From the NCBI GenBank assembly GCA_001986395.2, contig MQVO02000004.1, forward strand, positions 1,116,001-1,180,000: DNA of 64,000 nt. Direction: 5' to 3'. The stretch comes from Irpex lacteus. Taxonomy: Eukaryota; Basidiomycota; Agaricomycetes; Polyporales; Irpicaceae. The stretch's first letter is position 1, and every line of letters begins with the position of its first letter. A program made the translations under genes and the position numbers. Shown piece by piece: positions 42,181 to 54,373 of this stretch. The notes under the pieces were generated by a model. It was not told where the DNA came from. It saw nothing but the letters and a program-made list of their open reading frames with translations, and ran no database searches.

Positions 42181-43404
42181 ATGTCACTCTCTTTCTTGGC
42201 TTCAAGATGTATACCCAGGATGGCACCAGCTGTACGGCCGTTCACCACCTCATCCGCCCTTCTATCCGGGCACAATAAGGTCGGTTTGTTACATATTGTT
42301 CTATGTATTTCATTGACGCGAGCTTGTCTGGCTAGTGGTCGAAAATCAAGGGACAGAAGGCTGTTACGGATGCTCAGAAGAGTGCATTGTATGGAAAGGC
42401 CGTAAAGGTACGTCGCAATCTGATATACCGTCTGCACGTCATGCTAAGGATGGCTCTTCACGCTGTAGGACATTGCAGTGGCCGCAAGACGTACGTGTCA
42501 GTTCTCCCATTTTATATGGATTCTGTTTCCCTTGCTTAATTGGTATCTTGTTATAGAGGGTGGAAGCGCGGATCCTGAGACGAACCATGCCCTTGCTGCT
42601 GTTGTAAAGCGAGCGAAATCGCAGGGTGTGCCGAGGGATAATATAGACAAAGCCTTGAAGAAGGTACGCTCGACCCTCTTTGAATTAGCATTCGCTTTCT
42701 AGACGCACCTTCTGGCACTGTAGGCTGCAGGTGCGAAGGACTCGGGAGAACAGCCTGTCACTTATGAAGCTATGGCTGGAACTGTGGGTATTATCATGTA
42801 CGTTCACATTATTCCTGTTCAATAATTCGCGCTCAAAGTCGAGTTCAGAGAATGTTCGACGAACAATGCCAACCGTACAGCCACACGAATACGCGAACAA
42901 CTCAACCGCAATGGGTATGATACTCGATCCATTCCCTGATACTATGGCTTATGAGACTTTGTCTAGCGCGCGGTTAGCACCAGTAATGTTCCTTTTCGAG
43001 CGCAAGGGCTCTGTGCGAATAAGCTTGGACGAAGCAGATGATCTAGACGCGAAATTGGAACGCGTGGTAGATGTTGCTCTCAATGCCGGAGCGGAGGATT
43101 TCGAAAACGACGAGCCTTCTGAAGGAGTCGTTGAAGTCGAGGTAAGCGCGGCATCTATGTCTATAGAGGTCAACCTTTCTGATAAATATCCCAGTTTAAA
43201 TGCGATCCAGCGGCCTTGAGCAAGGTAACCGCCGCAGTGACAGCTCCAGGATTGGCCAAAGAGCTGCTCAGCAGTGAGCTCGTCTACACGCCTATCGATA
43301 AAGTGGACGCACAGGACGATGAGCTGACAAACAAGATATCGACTCTTGTCGACAGTCTAGAGGAGCTAGAAGATACTTTGAGTGTATGGACAACCATCGA
43401 CTGA
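42181..43404 (+). CDS. TACO1/YebC-family mitochondrial translational activator
   Basis: Multi-exon gene. The start MSLSFLASRCIPRMAPAVRP, rich in Arg/Ser and without acidic residues, is a likely mitochondrial presequence. The YebC hallmark is split by an intron: SGHNK then WSKIKGQKAVTDAQKSALYG. Further blocks are EGGSADPETNHALAAVVKRA, KSQGVPRDNIDKALKKA, ITYEAM-like VTYEAMAGTVGIIIE, NANRTATRIREQLNRNG, LAPVMFLFERKGSVRI and the C-terminal VYTPIDKVDAQDDE. In animals TACO1 binds COX1 mRNA and supports its translation; bacterial relatives relieve ribosome stalling or bind DNA. The fungal role is inferred from the family. It ends 142 bp from the stop of the second sulfate permease, convergent. Confidence 0.92.
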
Positions 43405-43546
43405 GGTACTCCCGCACAGAAGGCTACCGTATCACAGCGAGCTTTGGCTTCATTCATTATCATACAACGCAATGCTAATCATGCTAATCAAAAATACAAT
43501 GCAAAATCTAGTCCAAACTCATCGTCTCTCTATCTAAGTGTCATAA

Positions 43547-46354
43547 CTACTTCTTCTCTGTGAACGTGTGATACGACGTATGGACCGAGTTGTGGTTGTG
43601 CTCGTGCTCTGCAGCACGCACAGCAGCGGCCAGGTCGAAATGGAAGAACGGCGTCGACGGCTGAACGAGTGGAGCCCTTCCCCCGCCGATTTTCCCTCCA
43701 ACATCCATGCTATTCACCGTAAACTCGGATGACGAACGCGAGCTCGAAGGTGTCGGGGTTTCGATAATAGCTTCTGGATCGTCTGTAAGATGAGGATGAG
43801 CGTCGTTCGGGTCCTCCGCACTGTGCTGAGGATCGGCGATGTACTCGTCATGATAACGTGTAACGGGTGCGATTTCTGGTTGGACATGAATGCCATGTTC
43901 AGAGTTGCTAGTCCCGAAACCAGCTGCAACCAGTGAACGACGAATCCACGGAGACAGGATAGACGCGAAATGGAACTGGATGGGACGATCCGCCCATCGT
44001 TCTACTTCGTTTCTGGTATCCACCAATGCCTGGATACCAGTTGTGTCGATGTGTGAACTGGTAGATCGACGTATCAGTATCATGTACTTCTGAAAGCTGA
44101 TCTGACTTACATCGCAGAGAAGTCCAACACCACGGCACGCAATACGGGCTTCGATACGTTCGCGAGCTCTTCATCTTTACGTCCGGGATCGTTCCATGGG
44201 CGATCGCTTGCCTTCACATCGGTCATATCCTTGCCTCGCCTCGTGTGTTCCTTGACGTAGTCTACGACGGCATCGTTGACGAGAGAAGAGTTGGGGTACA
44301 AGAAACTCTCCTCGAAACGATAGATGACAACACCAGGGGCAGGAGGGTAGACCTTCAGATGCGGGTTCATTACACCGTCCTTTGGCTTCAACGGGACGAA
44401 GACCTCCCGTGCCTCTGTGTTATGATGAACCGTGAGTTTACCGAGGAAGGAGCCGCGAGGTCGTGCGATACGAATGAGAAGAAGAGCAAGCGAAGCCGCC
44501 ACGGAGAAATAGATGCCATCTTCAATGGTGGCGAAGATGGTAACGAGGACAGCCGCCAGCCAGATAATGAACTCAAGAGGAGAGACGCGCCAGAAACCGT
44601 AGACCGATGCGGGAGACGCAACGAGATCAGCGACTGCGTGGATAATGACGGCAGAGAGAGCGGCTGTGGGGATCCAGTAGAACGCAGGTGTAAGACCGTA
44701 TAGCGCGACGATGACCACAACAGCACTGAATAGTCCGGCAGCGGGAGTCTTCACTCCGGATTTGGATTGGAGTGCAGAGCGGGAGAACGAGCCGGTAGCA
44801 GGGTAAGCACCGAAAAGAGTTCCAATAGTGTTCGTTACACCAATGGCGATCAGCTCCTGGTTTGGGTTGATTTTGTAGCCGTTGACACGACCGAACGCTG
44901 CAGTGAAGCTTTAGTGACATGATGTCAAAGGCAACAAATAAAACTACGAACACTTTGAGATGGCGATGTGTTCAAGGAAAAGGATGATCGTCGCGACAGG
45001 TAACTCTACAACCGTTGGTCAATAAAGGACGCAATGGGACATCTAAGAATACGACGTAAACTCACCACCAGCCAGAGCGGAGATCAGGTCCGGATCGATA
45101 GTCGGTTGACCCATGTGCGTAAAACCACGGGGAACGTCCTGCAAGATCTTAATGGGGTAGCTCCCAGACTTTGATCGTCGGTGGCGAGTATACAGCCAGG
45201 AAGCGATTGTGAGGACGATAATCACAAAGGCGTTTCTGAAGACGTTGAAGAAGAAGAAAATGCGAGCTGCCACCGGATATTAATCATCTGCGGAGGAATT
45301 GTATAGGAGAGGCGTACCTGCATGGGGATACCTCTTTGACATGCGTAGACAAAACCATCTGATAAAATACAGGAAAACGAGACCTGGGATACCGAAGGCA
45401 GCGTCGAGCTTAGTATATGGCAGATGCTTCAACGAGTTGATGATCACTTTATACGTTGCGGCGCGTGTGCTGGCCACAAAGTCATTTTAAGCGGAGATCG
45501 CGCTAAGATGGACTGGCCACTCACTCGAAGCCCTTCAATCCCAGTAAACCGGGAACCTGACCGGATACAATGTTGATGGCAGATCCAGTCATGAAACCGC
45601 TGACTGCCGGTGCAGGAATGAACTCGACAATCCATCCCAAGCGAAGGAGGCCAATTCCCAGGACGATGAAGCCGCAGATAAAGGCGACGGTCGTTGCTAT
45701 TTGAGGAGCTTCCCATACCCCGGGATGCGCTTCGTTGACATGTTTGATGATCTGCGAGACCGTGAGAGACATAACGGCCACGGGACCGATCGACACGTCC
45801 TTCGAAGTCGCGAAGAACTATTACTCTAATTGAGTATGACATCGATGACAAGCTTGGTCAGAAGACGCTCACACAGTAAACCAAGACGCCGACGAAGGAA
45901 GAATACAAGCCATACTCTGCGGGAAGCGTAGCGATCTGCGATGGGCAGTGAGTTACATAGAGAAGCTCGGACGAGGGTACGACTTTACCTGAGCATAGGA
46001 CATACTCTGCGGCACTCCAACAATACCAACGGTAAGGCCGGCTACGAGGTCGCCATATGCCCACCCGAAGTCTGTCGAAAGGCAAGGTAAGATACATTCA
46101 GTAGAATTACAGAGCAATACTCACTGTAGCGGTGGATCCATCCGAGAATGGGGAATAAACTGGACACATAGCTGATTGCCTATGCAACGGTGTTAGTGAG
46201 GCGGCATGTGTGGATTCTGAGTAATACATACCCTGCTCGTCGGATTTTGAGCGAGACCCTTAGCCCAGTCCACGGTAGAGATGACGGGAACGGCGTCATC
46301 GGGGTATTCGATGACTTGTTTACCAAACTTCTTCAACTTGTCCACAGACGCCAT
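43547..46354 (-). CDS. SulP-family sulfate permease, copy 2
   Basis: Multi-exon gene of about 770 codons, paralogous to copy 1 throughout. The start is MASVDKLKKFGKQVIEYPDD; the upstream extension of the open frame is ignored because it lacks similarity. Core motifs: GVPQSMSYAQIATLPAEYGL, FATSKDVSIGPVAVMSLTVS, VEFIPAPAVSGFMTGSAINI, LEHIAISKSFGRVNGYKINP, GAYPATGSFSRSALQSKSGV. STAS: RAVVLDFSAMSHIDTTGIQA. The tail carries His/Asp/Pro-rich sequence, then STPFFHFDLAAAVRAAE, matching copy 1. Sulfate:proton symport at the plasma membrane is expected. The two genes converge around TACO1 and the LTR element, as after an inverted duplication or an inversion. Divergence between the two cores suggests the duplication is old. 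Confidence 0.94.
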
Positions 46355-47079
46355 GATACAGAGGAGGAAAAGGAAAGGAAAGGAGAAGACAAGAGAGAAA
46401 GAAGAGAGAGGAACTGGGATTCCATCTGGGGAGACTAGCCGCACCATTTATACGACATCTTGTGGTGACAAATGCGCACTCAGAACGATCCACGAAGGTA
46501 AGCTGAACTTGACACTGCATTCAATTTCCGCTGGAGCCTAGTGCATCGGTGAAGAAAGCTCTGGGCGAATCCTGCACTTTGGGCGCGCGGAGCGAACGAG
46601 TAGGAATACGTGCATAACCTTACGCATCATGTTTGACACCTTCGTGGGAACAGTCGTTTGTAGCGATCTGACAGAAGTTTACGAGACTTTCTGCGAATTC
46701 ACTTAGTACCATTGGCTCAAAGAGACGTGGAGGACATCACTAACAGCCGCCGGAAGCCAGTGATATTGTTTGATGGGGAGGGACACCGCAAAAATAAGCC
46801 TGTTTTTGATGTTGCGGCTGTTGAACTGCCCTCCCTCCATAGACTACGTCTCCGAATTCCGAATAGTATTCTTATAATTAGCAACAGTCGTGTCTCGAAG
46901 TTGGGCCGCCACATACCTCGGTCTGCATATCTGTCTCCGCCGTCTAGTACCTACTCTACTACAACATAGGGACGGTGTTCGTGTAACCACCGCAGCATAT
47001 GCGCCATACGTACGTTGGAGAGCTCCTAGGAGCGAATATGCCACCGATAGGCGACCCTGCAGCTGTATCAGAAAGCCAG

Positions 47080-48096
47080 TTAATCGTTGTGCGCATGGAT
47101 GAGATAACAAACAAGCTCGTACTGACAATGTGCAGCCATTGACAGCCATGAAGGCAGACATCGCATCTGTCCGAGAATCGAGATCAAGGCCGAGGCTACG
47201 TATGCCAAGCCTATCATCCCCTTCGGTGCACTGCTCTTTAGACTGAATTGACCGTGAATACAAGCATCCTCGGCCGAGGAATCTCTGAAAAATACAAGCA
47301 GATACATCATGTCGTCGAGTGTTGCGATGCTCCCGTGACGGATCGTCGCATTCAACGCCTGCTCAAAACGTCGCGAGGCCCGCGTGTATACGAGGGCAGG
47401 GCTGTCATGGAAGTTCACGACCGGTCCAGGCGAAGCCCTGCTGCCCCGCAAACACGTTCTCTCTATTGTGGAATTGACTCAATAGCACTTTGGCGCACCT
47501 GTATGTCCACTTGCCAAATGAAGCGCGGTAGGCAAGTAAAGCTGATGCGGCTGGATCTTGCCATTTTTGTCAAGGAACGACCAACTTGTCCGGGGAAATG
47601 TTGTAAAGAGCCGAACGTCTGCGGCACCGTATGCCAATAGTTCCGCAATTAAGCATGTCCAAGTAGGCACGGTCTCCTGGTCGTTCGTGTGCAAATGCCA
47701 TTCGCCATCATCAATGGGGGTGGGATGTTGCAGTATTGGTCTCCGAATTCCGAATTGCCTGTTTATATATGTCGTGAGCTTGCCAAAATGGAGAATGCAC
47801 AGCTTGTTCTGTGAGGTTCTGTAGGGTTGCAAATTCGGAATTGCTAGGGTTCGCTTCGTCCGAGGAAGATGAATTTGATGTGAGGGTTGTGTTTGTTGCC
47901 GCGACCGGAAATGACGATCAACACCATCAAGTCTAATTCTTACTCTATCAAGCCACATACAGAGCTTACGGTTGAGGCAGTTTTGAAAATGCGACTTTGA
48001 CCTACTCCTATCACAGACAAATCCTTTGCCATCATGAAATCCACGCAAATGATAGACGGGTGGCAGCCATTGCAATATGGATCGCGTAGGACGCAT
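47080..48096 (-). pseudogene. possible decayed or unresolved gene
   Basis: On the minus strand one frame stays open for about 339 codons apart from a single TGA at 47479-47481. The middle part reads like protein (ETVPTWTCLIAELLAYGAAD, then ADVRLFTTFPRTSWSFLDKN) and the part after the stop as well (LDDMMYLLVFFRDSSAEDAC, GLAYVASALISILGQMRCLP). I do not recognise it. A copy of the dispersed AATTCCGAATT repeat lies within the first part, which argues that at least that part is not coding. It may be a relic, a gene with an intron over the stop, or chance. Confidence 0.22.
47741..47844. repeat. short element with AATTCCGAATT inverted ends
   Basis: CTCCGAATTCCGAATTGC (47741-47758) and GCAAATTCGGAATTGC (47829-47844) face each other about 100 bp apart, like the cluster at 31.5 kb. 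A MITE-like element is possible, but the length and inner sequences of the two places do not match visibly. Confidence 0.45.
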
Positions 48097-48424
48097 GCCT
48101 ATGTTGAATTTACTTTAGCTATTCGTGGATGGAGGGGGAAAGAAAAGGCTCCAGCTTCCATATACTCAACTATTCTCGAATTATCTTATGACGTTCTACT
48201 CTGTCCGTACAACCGAGCGCACAGAGGCGTCATATGCCTCTACCTATTCCGCCGATATCTGCAATCCCACGTTGGTGTGTCGACATAACGTACCCCTTCA
48301 GCTTGCGAACGTCGCTTTCGGTGTAACTATCGCGATTGTGCTGCATGAGACACGTTCCGAGTTGTGTCCACGTTACTTTGGTAGCGGAAGTGTCTCCCCA
48401 GTTGTATCAAGCCGTAGCAAGCCT

Positions 48425-50296
48425 TCACGGAGCTCGCCCTTGCCCGTACCATTTCGGGCGCAGCGATACCCATGCATCTGGACCTGTTCCGCCGACATCA
48501 ACAATTCCGATCTTTTCTGCCAATGTGATATACGACTTGAACTTCGGAGATCCAGCCTGTTTGTATATATTGGGATTGTGCTGAACAAGGCGAGGGGCCA
48601 GTGCTGTTCTAAGCACCTTCGGACTCCCGGCACGTCGACATTCGTCCAGAGCATGTATCATCAGAAGGAAGGGGCCAGCACCTTGTACTTCCGATGCAGA
48701 GACTGTCTCTACATCCATGTTGGCATTGACGAAGGTGCTTTGGCTGTCCAGGAGAGCCGCCGGTTCAGACAGAGCGGGCTGTGGGGACCCGAGTACCGTA
48801 GCGCTGATACTGTGTGGAACAGGTTGTTGAACAGGCAAACTCGTCGACTGCGACTGGGCAGGTTCATTAGCAGCTGCAGGGGTATTGGACAATGTCGACA
48901 ACGTCGTTGGCCAGCCACTGGGCGGTAGGTAGGGCGTGATGACCTGAGTCGGCGGTGGTATAGGCTGGGATACGGCCGGTGGAACCGATTCTGCCTGAAC
49001 AGCTACCGTTGGTTGGGGTGAAGGAATGGAGGGCCCGCCAATCGCGTTCTGTTTATTCGAAAGTATATGTGCAAAAGTCAGCGACGGTTTGATAAGAGTG
49101 GCGCAAGTTACAAACAGGTTGGTTGACATTTGGCAATGTACTGTCGATATCCGCGTGCTTTGTAGAAGGTGTACGCCGTGCCCCTTGGGGAGTTGTGGAG
49201 TCGCTGCATAACTCATTGGTCTAGACAAAGGCAGATTATTCGAATAGTAAGCTTCATACGCCCCGATGCCAATTCCCGTGTCACGTACATTGAGGTTAGT
49301 AGCTATGTCAGCAAAAGATGATTCAACGCTTTCGTTGTCTGCGGGAGGAGCACCAGCATCCGGAGAAAATAGTAGATCCTCCGTATCGTCCAATGCTGAC
49401 TCAGAGGCGGCCAAATCAAGTATGACACGGCTGGCCTTCGTAGGAGACGACTGTTTCAAGTTTGCTGACAACCATGGAACTCGTGGTAGCTGCTCCGAAT
49501 CCGCTCGTCCATGTGAAGGGCGGGGCGGTCCCGCATTCCCATCCTCCTTAAATGATAGGCGACGGCCAGTATCAAGGAATGGGGACAACAATGAGCTGCC
49601 CGATGGTGATGGTGCGCAGTTTGAGCTCCTCTGCGATGTGTCGATATTAGGTCTTAAACCGGTTATGTCACTAGCACGTCGACGACCATGCGGGGCGTCC
49701 TGCTTTCGCACGACGAGTGCATCCCAGTCCAGAATTTCCGACGCACGGTGGCTGAACTTGGGATGGGAATGCTGAGGAGCAATGACCACGGTATGATAAC
49801 CCCTGTTGCCAAGAACTGATAAGGCATACACGAAGTCTCTATCACCAGAAAGCAGGACGATAGTAGCCGGAGCTTCAGTGTCCAATGCGTAGGCCATCAT
49901 GTCCACTGGATCGATAAGTACTCATTAAGCTGATGTCTGTACAAGGACACACATGGCATTCGTACCTAACATCATCTTATCAGCTACATCCTTCCTTCCA
50001 TTATGGGGACAATCGGTAAGAGATACGCCACACGACTGGAGTTCAGAGCGTAAAGCGAGGGATTCAGGGGAAGCCCGCGCTGAGATCTCAAGGTATGCTT
50101 TGAAGATCTTGATTGGGCCATATTTCAACGCAATGCGCCGGATATTATCCACTTCCCATCCTCCAGCCTTGTTATGGAGGGCACAGTTCTCTGCATGCAA
50201 TCAGGTTACTTGGTTCTAAGCGCACAGCGCCGTCGATCGCGAGGTGAGCTCACCGAAGTCCCAGAAGATTGCTACAGGCTGTCGCTGACGATCCAT
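48425..50296 (-). CDS. NYN-domain protein with LOTUS-like C-terminus (MARF1-type)
   Basis: Multi-exon gene. ATG at 50296 starts MDRQRQPVAIFWDF, joined across an intron to ENCALHNKAGGWEVDNI. The NYN (PIN-like) nuclease core continues with GPIKIFKAYLEI, LQSCGVSLTDCPHNGRKDVA and, after a splice, PATIVLLSGDRDFVYALSVL with GYHTVVIAP. Asp residues in IFWDFEN, KDVAD and SGDRDF are the expected metal-binding set. A long Ser/Pro-rich linker follows. The last 75 residues (LMIHALDECRRAGSPKVLRT, YKQAGSPKFKSYITLAEKIG, IVDVGGTGPDAWVSLRPKWY) look like a winged-helix OST-HTH/LOTUS module. Animal MARF1 has the same NYN-plus-LOTUS plan and cuts mRNAs. RNA cleavage is inferred. One or more introns around 49.1 kb are unresolved. 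Confidence 0.82.
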
Positions 50297-50855
50297 TGCG
50301 CAGACAGACGAAGAGTACGAGACTAGAGTCTAGGATAGCAAGCAAAGAGGCTGCTATTATATCGACAGCAGCAAGGCGGCTACGAGATGTCAGACAGACT
50401 CGACAAGTGGTCAGAATACAACAGTAGAATGCCTGTATTTGACGGTCGCCTCGTTTTGTACGCAACGTGTAGCACAGGTATGAGGTTGTCAGCCAATACA
50501 CACAGTTAGCTGGCTGATTTGAAGACCTATCCTGAGAGGAGCGATGCCGCGTGAGAGGGAACAGTGCTCAAATGACTTCCATAGCTGTGTCTTGAATGCA
50601 GGCTGAATAGACTTCGGCGTCTGGTCCAGTCCGGAGCGCTCTCATGCTCCTTGATGTCCTTGCCTCACGAGAGGTGCGAGGTGGCAGATGAAAAACGAGG
50701 AAGATGTGTTGGTGGTCGTCGAGAGCAAGAGGGACGAGCTCGCCGCGGACAACGTCGGTGGTAAAAGGCGCCCATAGATTCCCACTATAGTCGGCGTCTA
50801 GTTTACTGGGCATTGGTTCCCGCCACGACCTCCTCAGCGAGGGCAATCCAATCTC
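50297..50855. promoter_or_regulatory. divergent promoter region of NYN gene and glucosidase I
   Basis: The 559 bp interval separates two divergent start codons. A 92-codon minus-strand frame at 50568-50846 ends just before the glucosidase start but has no recognisable product, so I treat the interval as regulatory. A gctattatatcgac string near 50352 could be a TATA box for the NYN gene. Confidence 0.4.
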
Positions 50856-53800
50856 ATGCGGCCACTACTCTTTGTGTCGCTCGTCATACCTCTGGTAGCG
50901 GCAGGTGCAAGTGAAAATGATAGCCTTTTGTGGGGCGCATATCGTCCAGGCCTCTACTTTGGCCTAAGACCACAGCTACCCCAGTCTCTTATGACAGGAC
51001 TACTGTGGTATGGTGTTCAAGACTACCAGTCCTTCCTCAGTAAGTATGGTAGTCCTATGGGTACTATATGGAGCTTATTGGTGCTACTAGAAACCCGGCA
51101 CGCATGCGACCAAGGGGATGGTCTTACAGGTTACAGCTGGACAGAGTATGACGCGCGCGAAGGAGGAACTCAAGTGATCGAGGACACACCTAACAATGTC
51201 AGGCTTACAACGCAATTCCTCAAGGTCCCCGGAGGAAATCACGGAGGAAGCTGGGCAGCTCGTGTCAAGGGAGAACCTATTGACCAAGGTATGTATTGCT
51301 CATGTAACACTCACCCGCGACACTCACACCGCTGGTAGCAAAACCATCTCGCATTTCGACCATATTTTACCTGGGAGTTGACGGTATAGGACTGCTGGAC
51401 TTGGAAAATGATGAGGACGAGAATGTATGCGCGTCCTACCGCCATTTGATGCTACTTGAGCTGACATGAATGTGGTAGGGCTTGAAAGGGCCGATCGTAT
51501 ATGCTGGCTCTGCCGCTCAGCTCGACGAATTCACGGTTCGGATTGTTGACGGTATGTATCCTACCTTCGTTTTTTACGCCCCTTATTCCCCCTAACACCT
51601 TCATGTAGGCCCGGACAACCACTATATCACAGATGGCCCCCATAGCGACGCATTCCAGCATCGCGCTGGAAAGACCAACTTCGCAGGCTTTCGCGTCCCA
51701 GAAGGAACTGTATGGCGTGCTAAAGGTCAGCAGACATGGCTTATGTTATTGACGTAGAACTGACGAAAGACAGATCAAATTGTTGCGAGCATACTTGGCT
51801 ACGCAAAGCAGGCCATAGCTCCATATCAGGACCCTCAAGACCCATCACGTAATCCGCCGGACCCAACGTTCACTTTGCAGCTTCCTAACGAAGTGCTCGC
51901 GGGAAGTACATTGCATGCAGCTCAGAAAACTTTCGAAGGGCCGTTCCAGTTCGACGTGTTTTATGAGAGTGCAAGCGTGAAGCAAAAACTGACGTGTACG
52001 CACGTCATTCGCTGTTCTATCCTTGTGTCCCACTAAGTCTTTTTTTCAGCCGCTCTTCTTGACAAAGGGATCGAGGAGCTCAGCGAATCGTACAACAAAC
52101 GATTTGACAAAGTGTTCCCTATCCCGTCAAACTACGTCACAGACGACCCTAAAGCGCTCAAGGACTTCTCCAAGGCTATTACCTCGAACTTAATCGGTGG
52201 CGTCGGGTATTTCTATGGGACATCCATCGTCGATAGGTCATTCTCGTATGAGTGGGATAAGGAAGACGACGACGTTGACGATGAAGATGTTGCGAAAGGA
52301 CCTCAGTTGACTGAGCCGCGCTCCTTGTTGACTGCTACTCCTAGTCGGAGTTTCTTCCCCAGAGGATTCTACTGGTATGTGCGGATTGAGCTCTGGTACA
52401 ACAACTTTCTGATGGTCTGGTAGGGACGAAGGGTTCCACTTGCTGCATCTCGGCCAGTGGGATAACGACTTGAGGTGAAACTCGCTCTACTGATAAGCCG
52501 CCATCTAACCCTAACTGACCTATAATTAGTCTTGATATCCTCAAAGACTGGATTAGTCTTATCGACGAAGATGGCTGGGTCGCTCGAGAGCAGATTCTTG
52601 GTGAAGAAGCTCGTAGCAGAGTAAGCACTACATTGCGATTGGAGATTGTCGCTCGAAAGTATTGACGCCTCCACCCGCAACAGGTTCCACAAGAATTCCA
52701 AACACAAGTGCCCTTCTGGGCTAACCCTCCGACCCTCACTATGGCAGTGACGGCCTTCATTGACCGCTTGCAGAGATCTCAAAACGGGCCCACCAGTGAG
52801 GATCTTGGCCTCGACATGGGTGGTCTCGGGCTGGATGGTCAAGTTCCGATCGCCGAGCCCGTGGAGCACGATGTCCGTAGCCGGCACCTTGAAGACCCAG
52901 AAGTGGCCCTCTCTTATCTCAAATCGATTTACAAGCCACTCAAGCGTCACTACGACTGGTTCAGACGTACGCAGCGCGGTCAGATCAAGCAATATGGTAG
53001 AAAGGCTAGGTCGCGCTCGGAGGCGTATCGTTGGCGGGGACGTTCGCAAGAGCATGTCTTGACCAGCGGGATGGACGATTATCCTCGTGGGCCACCGCAT
53101 AGTGGAGAGCTGCACCTTGACTTGATTTCCTGGATGGCTTTCTTCACGAAGACGATGCAGGATATTGCTGAGTTCGTGGGTGAGACCGACGATGCGGCTG
53201 CGTTCACAGAAATCTATAGAGCTACCCTGGGAAACATCGAAGGTTGGTCGTTGTTGAAGCAGGCTGGTGCGAGGTTGTTGCTGAACCTATATACAGATCT
53301 GCACTGGAACGAGGAAGAACAGATGTACTGCGACGCTAACATCAACGAAGATGGTCAGTATATTCCGATCCCCTCATCCTTTGTACGTGCGCAATTCTGA
53401 CCCTACATTTTAGAGGAGTCGTACCACGTCTGCGACCGAGGCTACCTCTCTCTGTTCCCCTTCCTTCTTGGTCTCCTCCCGTCAGACTCGCCACACCTCA
53501 AAGCCATCCTCGACCTACTCCACGACCCCAACCACCTCTGGTCACCATACGGCATCCGGAGTCTGTCAGCCTCTCACCCGCTCTTTGGACAAGGCGAGAA
53601 CTACTGGAAGGGTCCCATCTGGGTCCAAATGAACTTCCTTGCGCTCAAGTCGCTTTACACTGTATGTTTTAGCGTAACAGCGTTATGGCCCAGACGTTGC
53701 TGATGAATGTATGTAGAAATATGCCGCGGAGGAAGGTCCCTACCAAGAGCTCGCGAAGACGATTTACACGGAATTGAGGAAGAATATCGTTGATAATGTG

Positions 53801-54044
53801 TTCAAGGAGTACAAGCGTACTGGATATGTATGGGAACAGTACGATGCGCTCACGGGCGAGGGTCGCAGGAGGTGTGTAGATGTTATGCTTATGCGGTTCA
53901 TGGGACGATGTAGCTGACAACTCGACTCACTCTAGCCATCCTTTCACCGGATGGACGTCGCTTGTAACACTTAGTAAGTTTCTGTGGCTTACATCTCGTC
54001 TGCGATACTAACTTCCTTGTGCAGTTCTGTCCGAGAAATACTGA
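50856..54044 (+). CDS. CWH41: mannosyl-oligosaccharide glucosidase (processing glucosidase I, GH63)
   Basis: Multi-exon gene of about 780 codons. The start MRPLLFVSLVIPLVAAGASE is a signal peptide or signal anchor. N-terminal domain: NDSLLWGAYRPGLYFGLRPQ, LMTGLLWYGVQDYQSFL, RHACDQGDGLTGYSWTEYDA. The (alpha/alpha)6 catalytic domain has FFPRGFYWDEGFHLLHLGQW, with the expected catalytic Asp in WDEGFH, SLIDEDGWVAREQILGEEAR, VPFWANPPTLTMAV, HSGELHLDLISWMAFFTKTM, CDRGYLSLFPFLLGLL and QGENYWKGPIWVQMNFLALK; the end is TGWTSLVTLILSEKY. The enzyme removes the outermost alpha-1,2-glucose from the N-glycan precursor in the ER, the first trimming step, and so acts in glycoprotein folding control. The order and ends fit the family; an ER retention signal is not seen. 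Confidence 0.94.
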
Positions 54045-54373
54045 CCACGGGATCGTAACAGTAGTACAGCGACGATAGTCAGTGGGCAGCATTGCATCGA
54101 ATGGACGGTATTTATAGCGCACTGCATGCCTCACTCGCATTCTCAATCGAGAATAATATTGCATTTGAATGGACATCTCGGCGCAGTCAACTCTATATGG
54201 ATACGTATGCGCCAAGGACCATTGACAGGTCTATTGCTATGGATAGACAAAGACAGTGGATATCCGAGACACGGTAAAAAAGACAGAGACAGAGGCAAGA
54301 GTCGGATGAGACAGAAATTACATGCCGGGAAGTAATAAGCCTTCCAGAGTCCAAAACCGAACCACGAGAGGAT

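Larger units (their letters stand above)
46355..48424. other. 2.1 kb spacer with short repeats and a broken reading frame
   Basis: The left part is the promoter of sulfate permease copy 2. CCGAATTCCGAAT motifs occur at 46851-46864, 47741-47758 and, inverted, 47829-47844. A minus-strand frame spans 47080-48096 with one internal stop. No other gene-like signal was found. Confidence 0.45.

Noticed and set aside
48125..48928. 267-codon plus-strand frame
   Set aside because: Its second half is antisense to the NYN gene, whose C-terminal winged-helix-like motif is convincing on the minus strand.
50568..50846. 92-codon minus-strand frame ahead of glucosidase I
   Set aside because: No domain, and it lies in a divergent promoter; kept as regulatory sequence.
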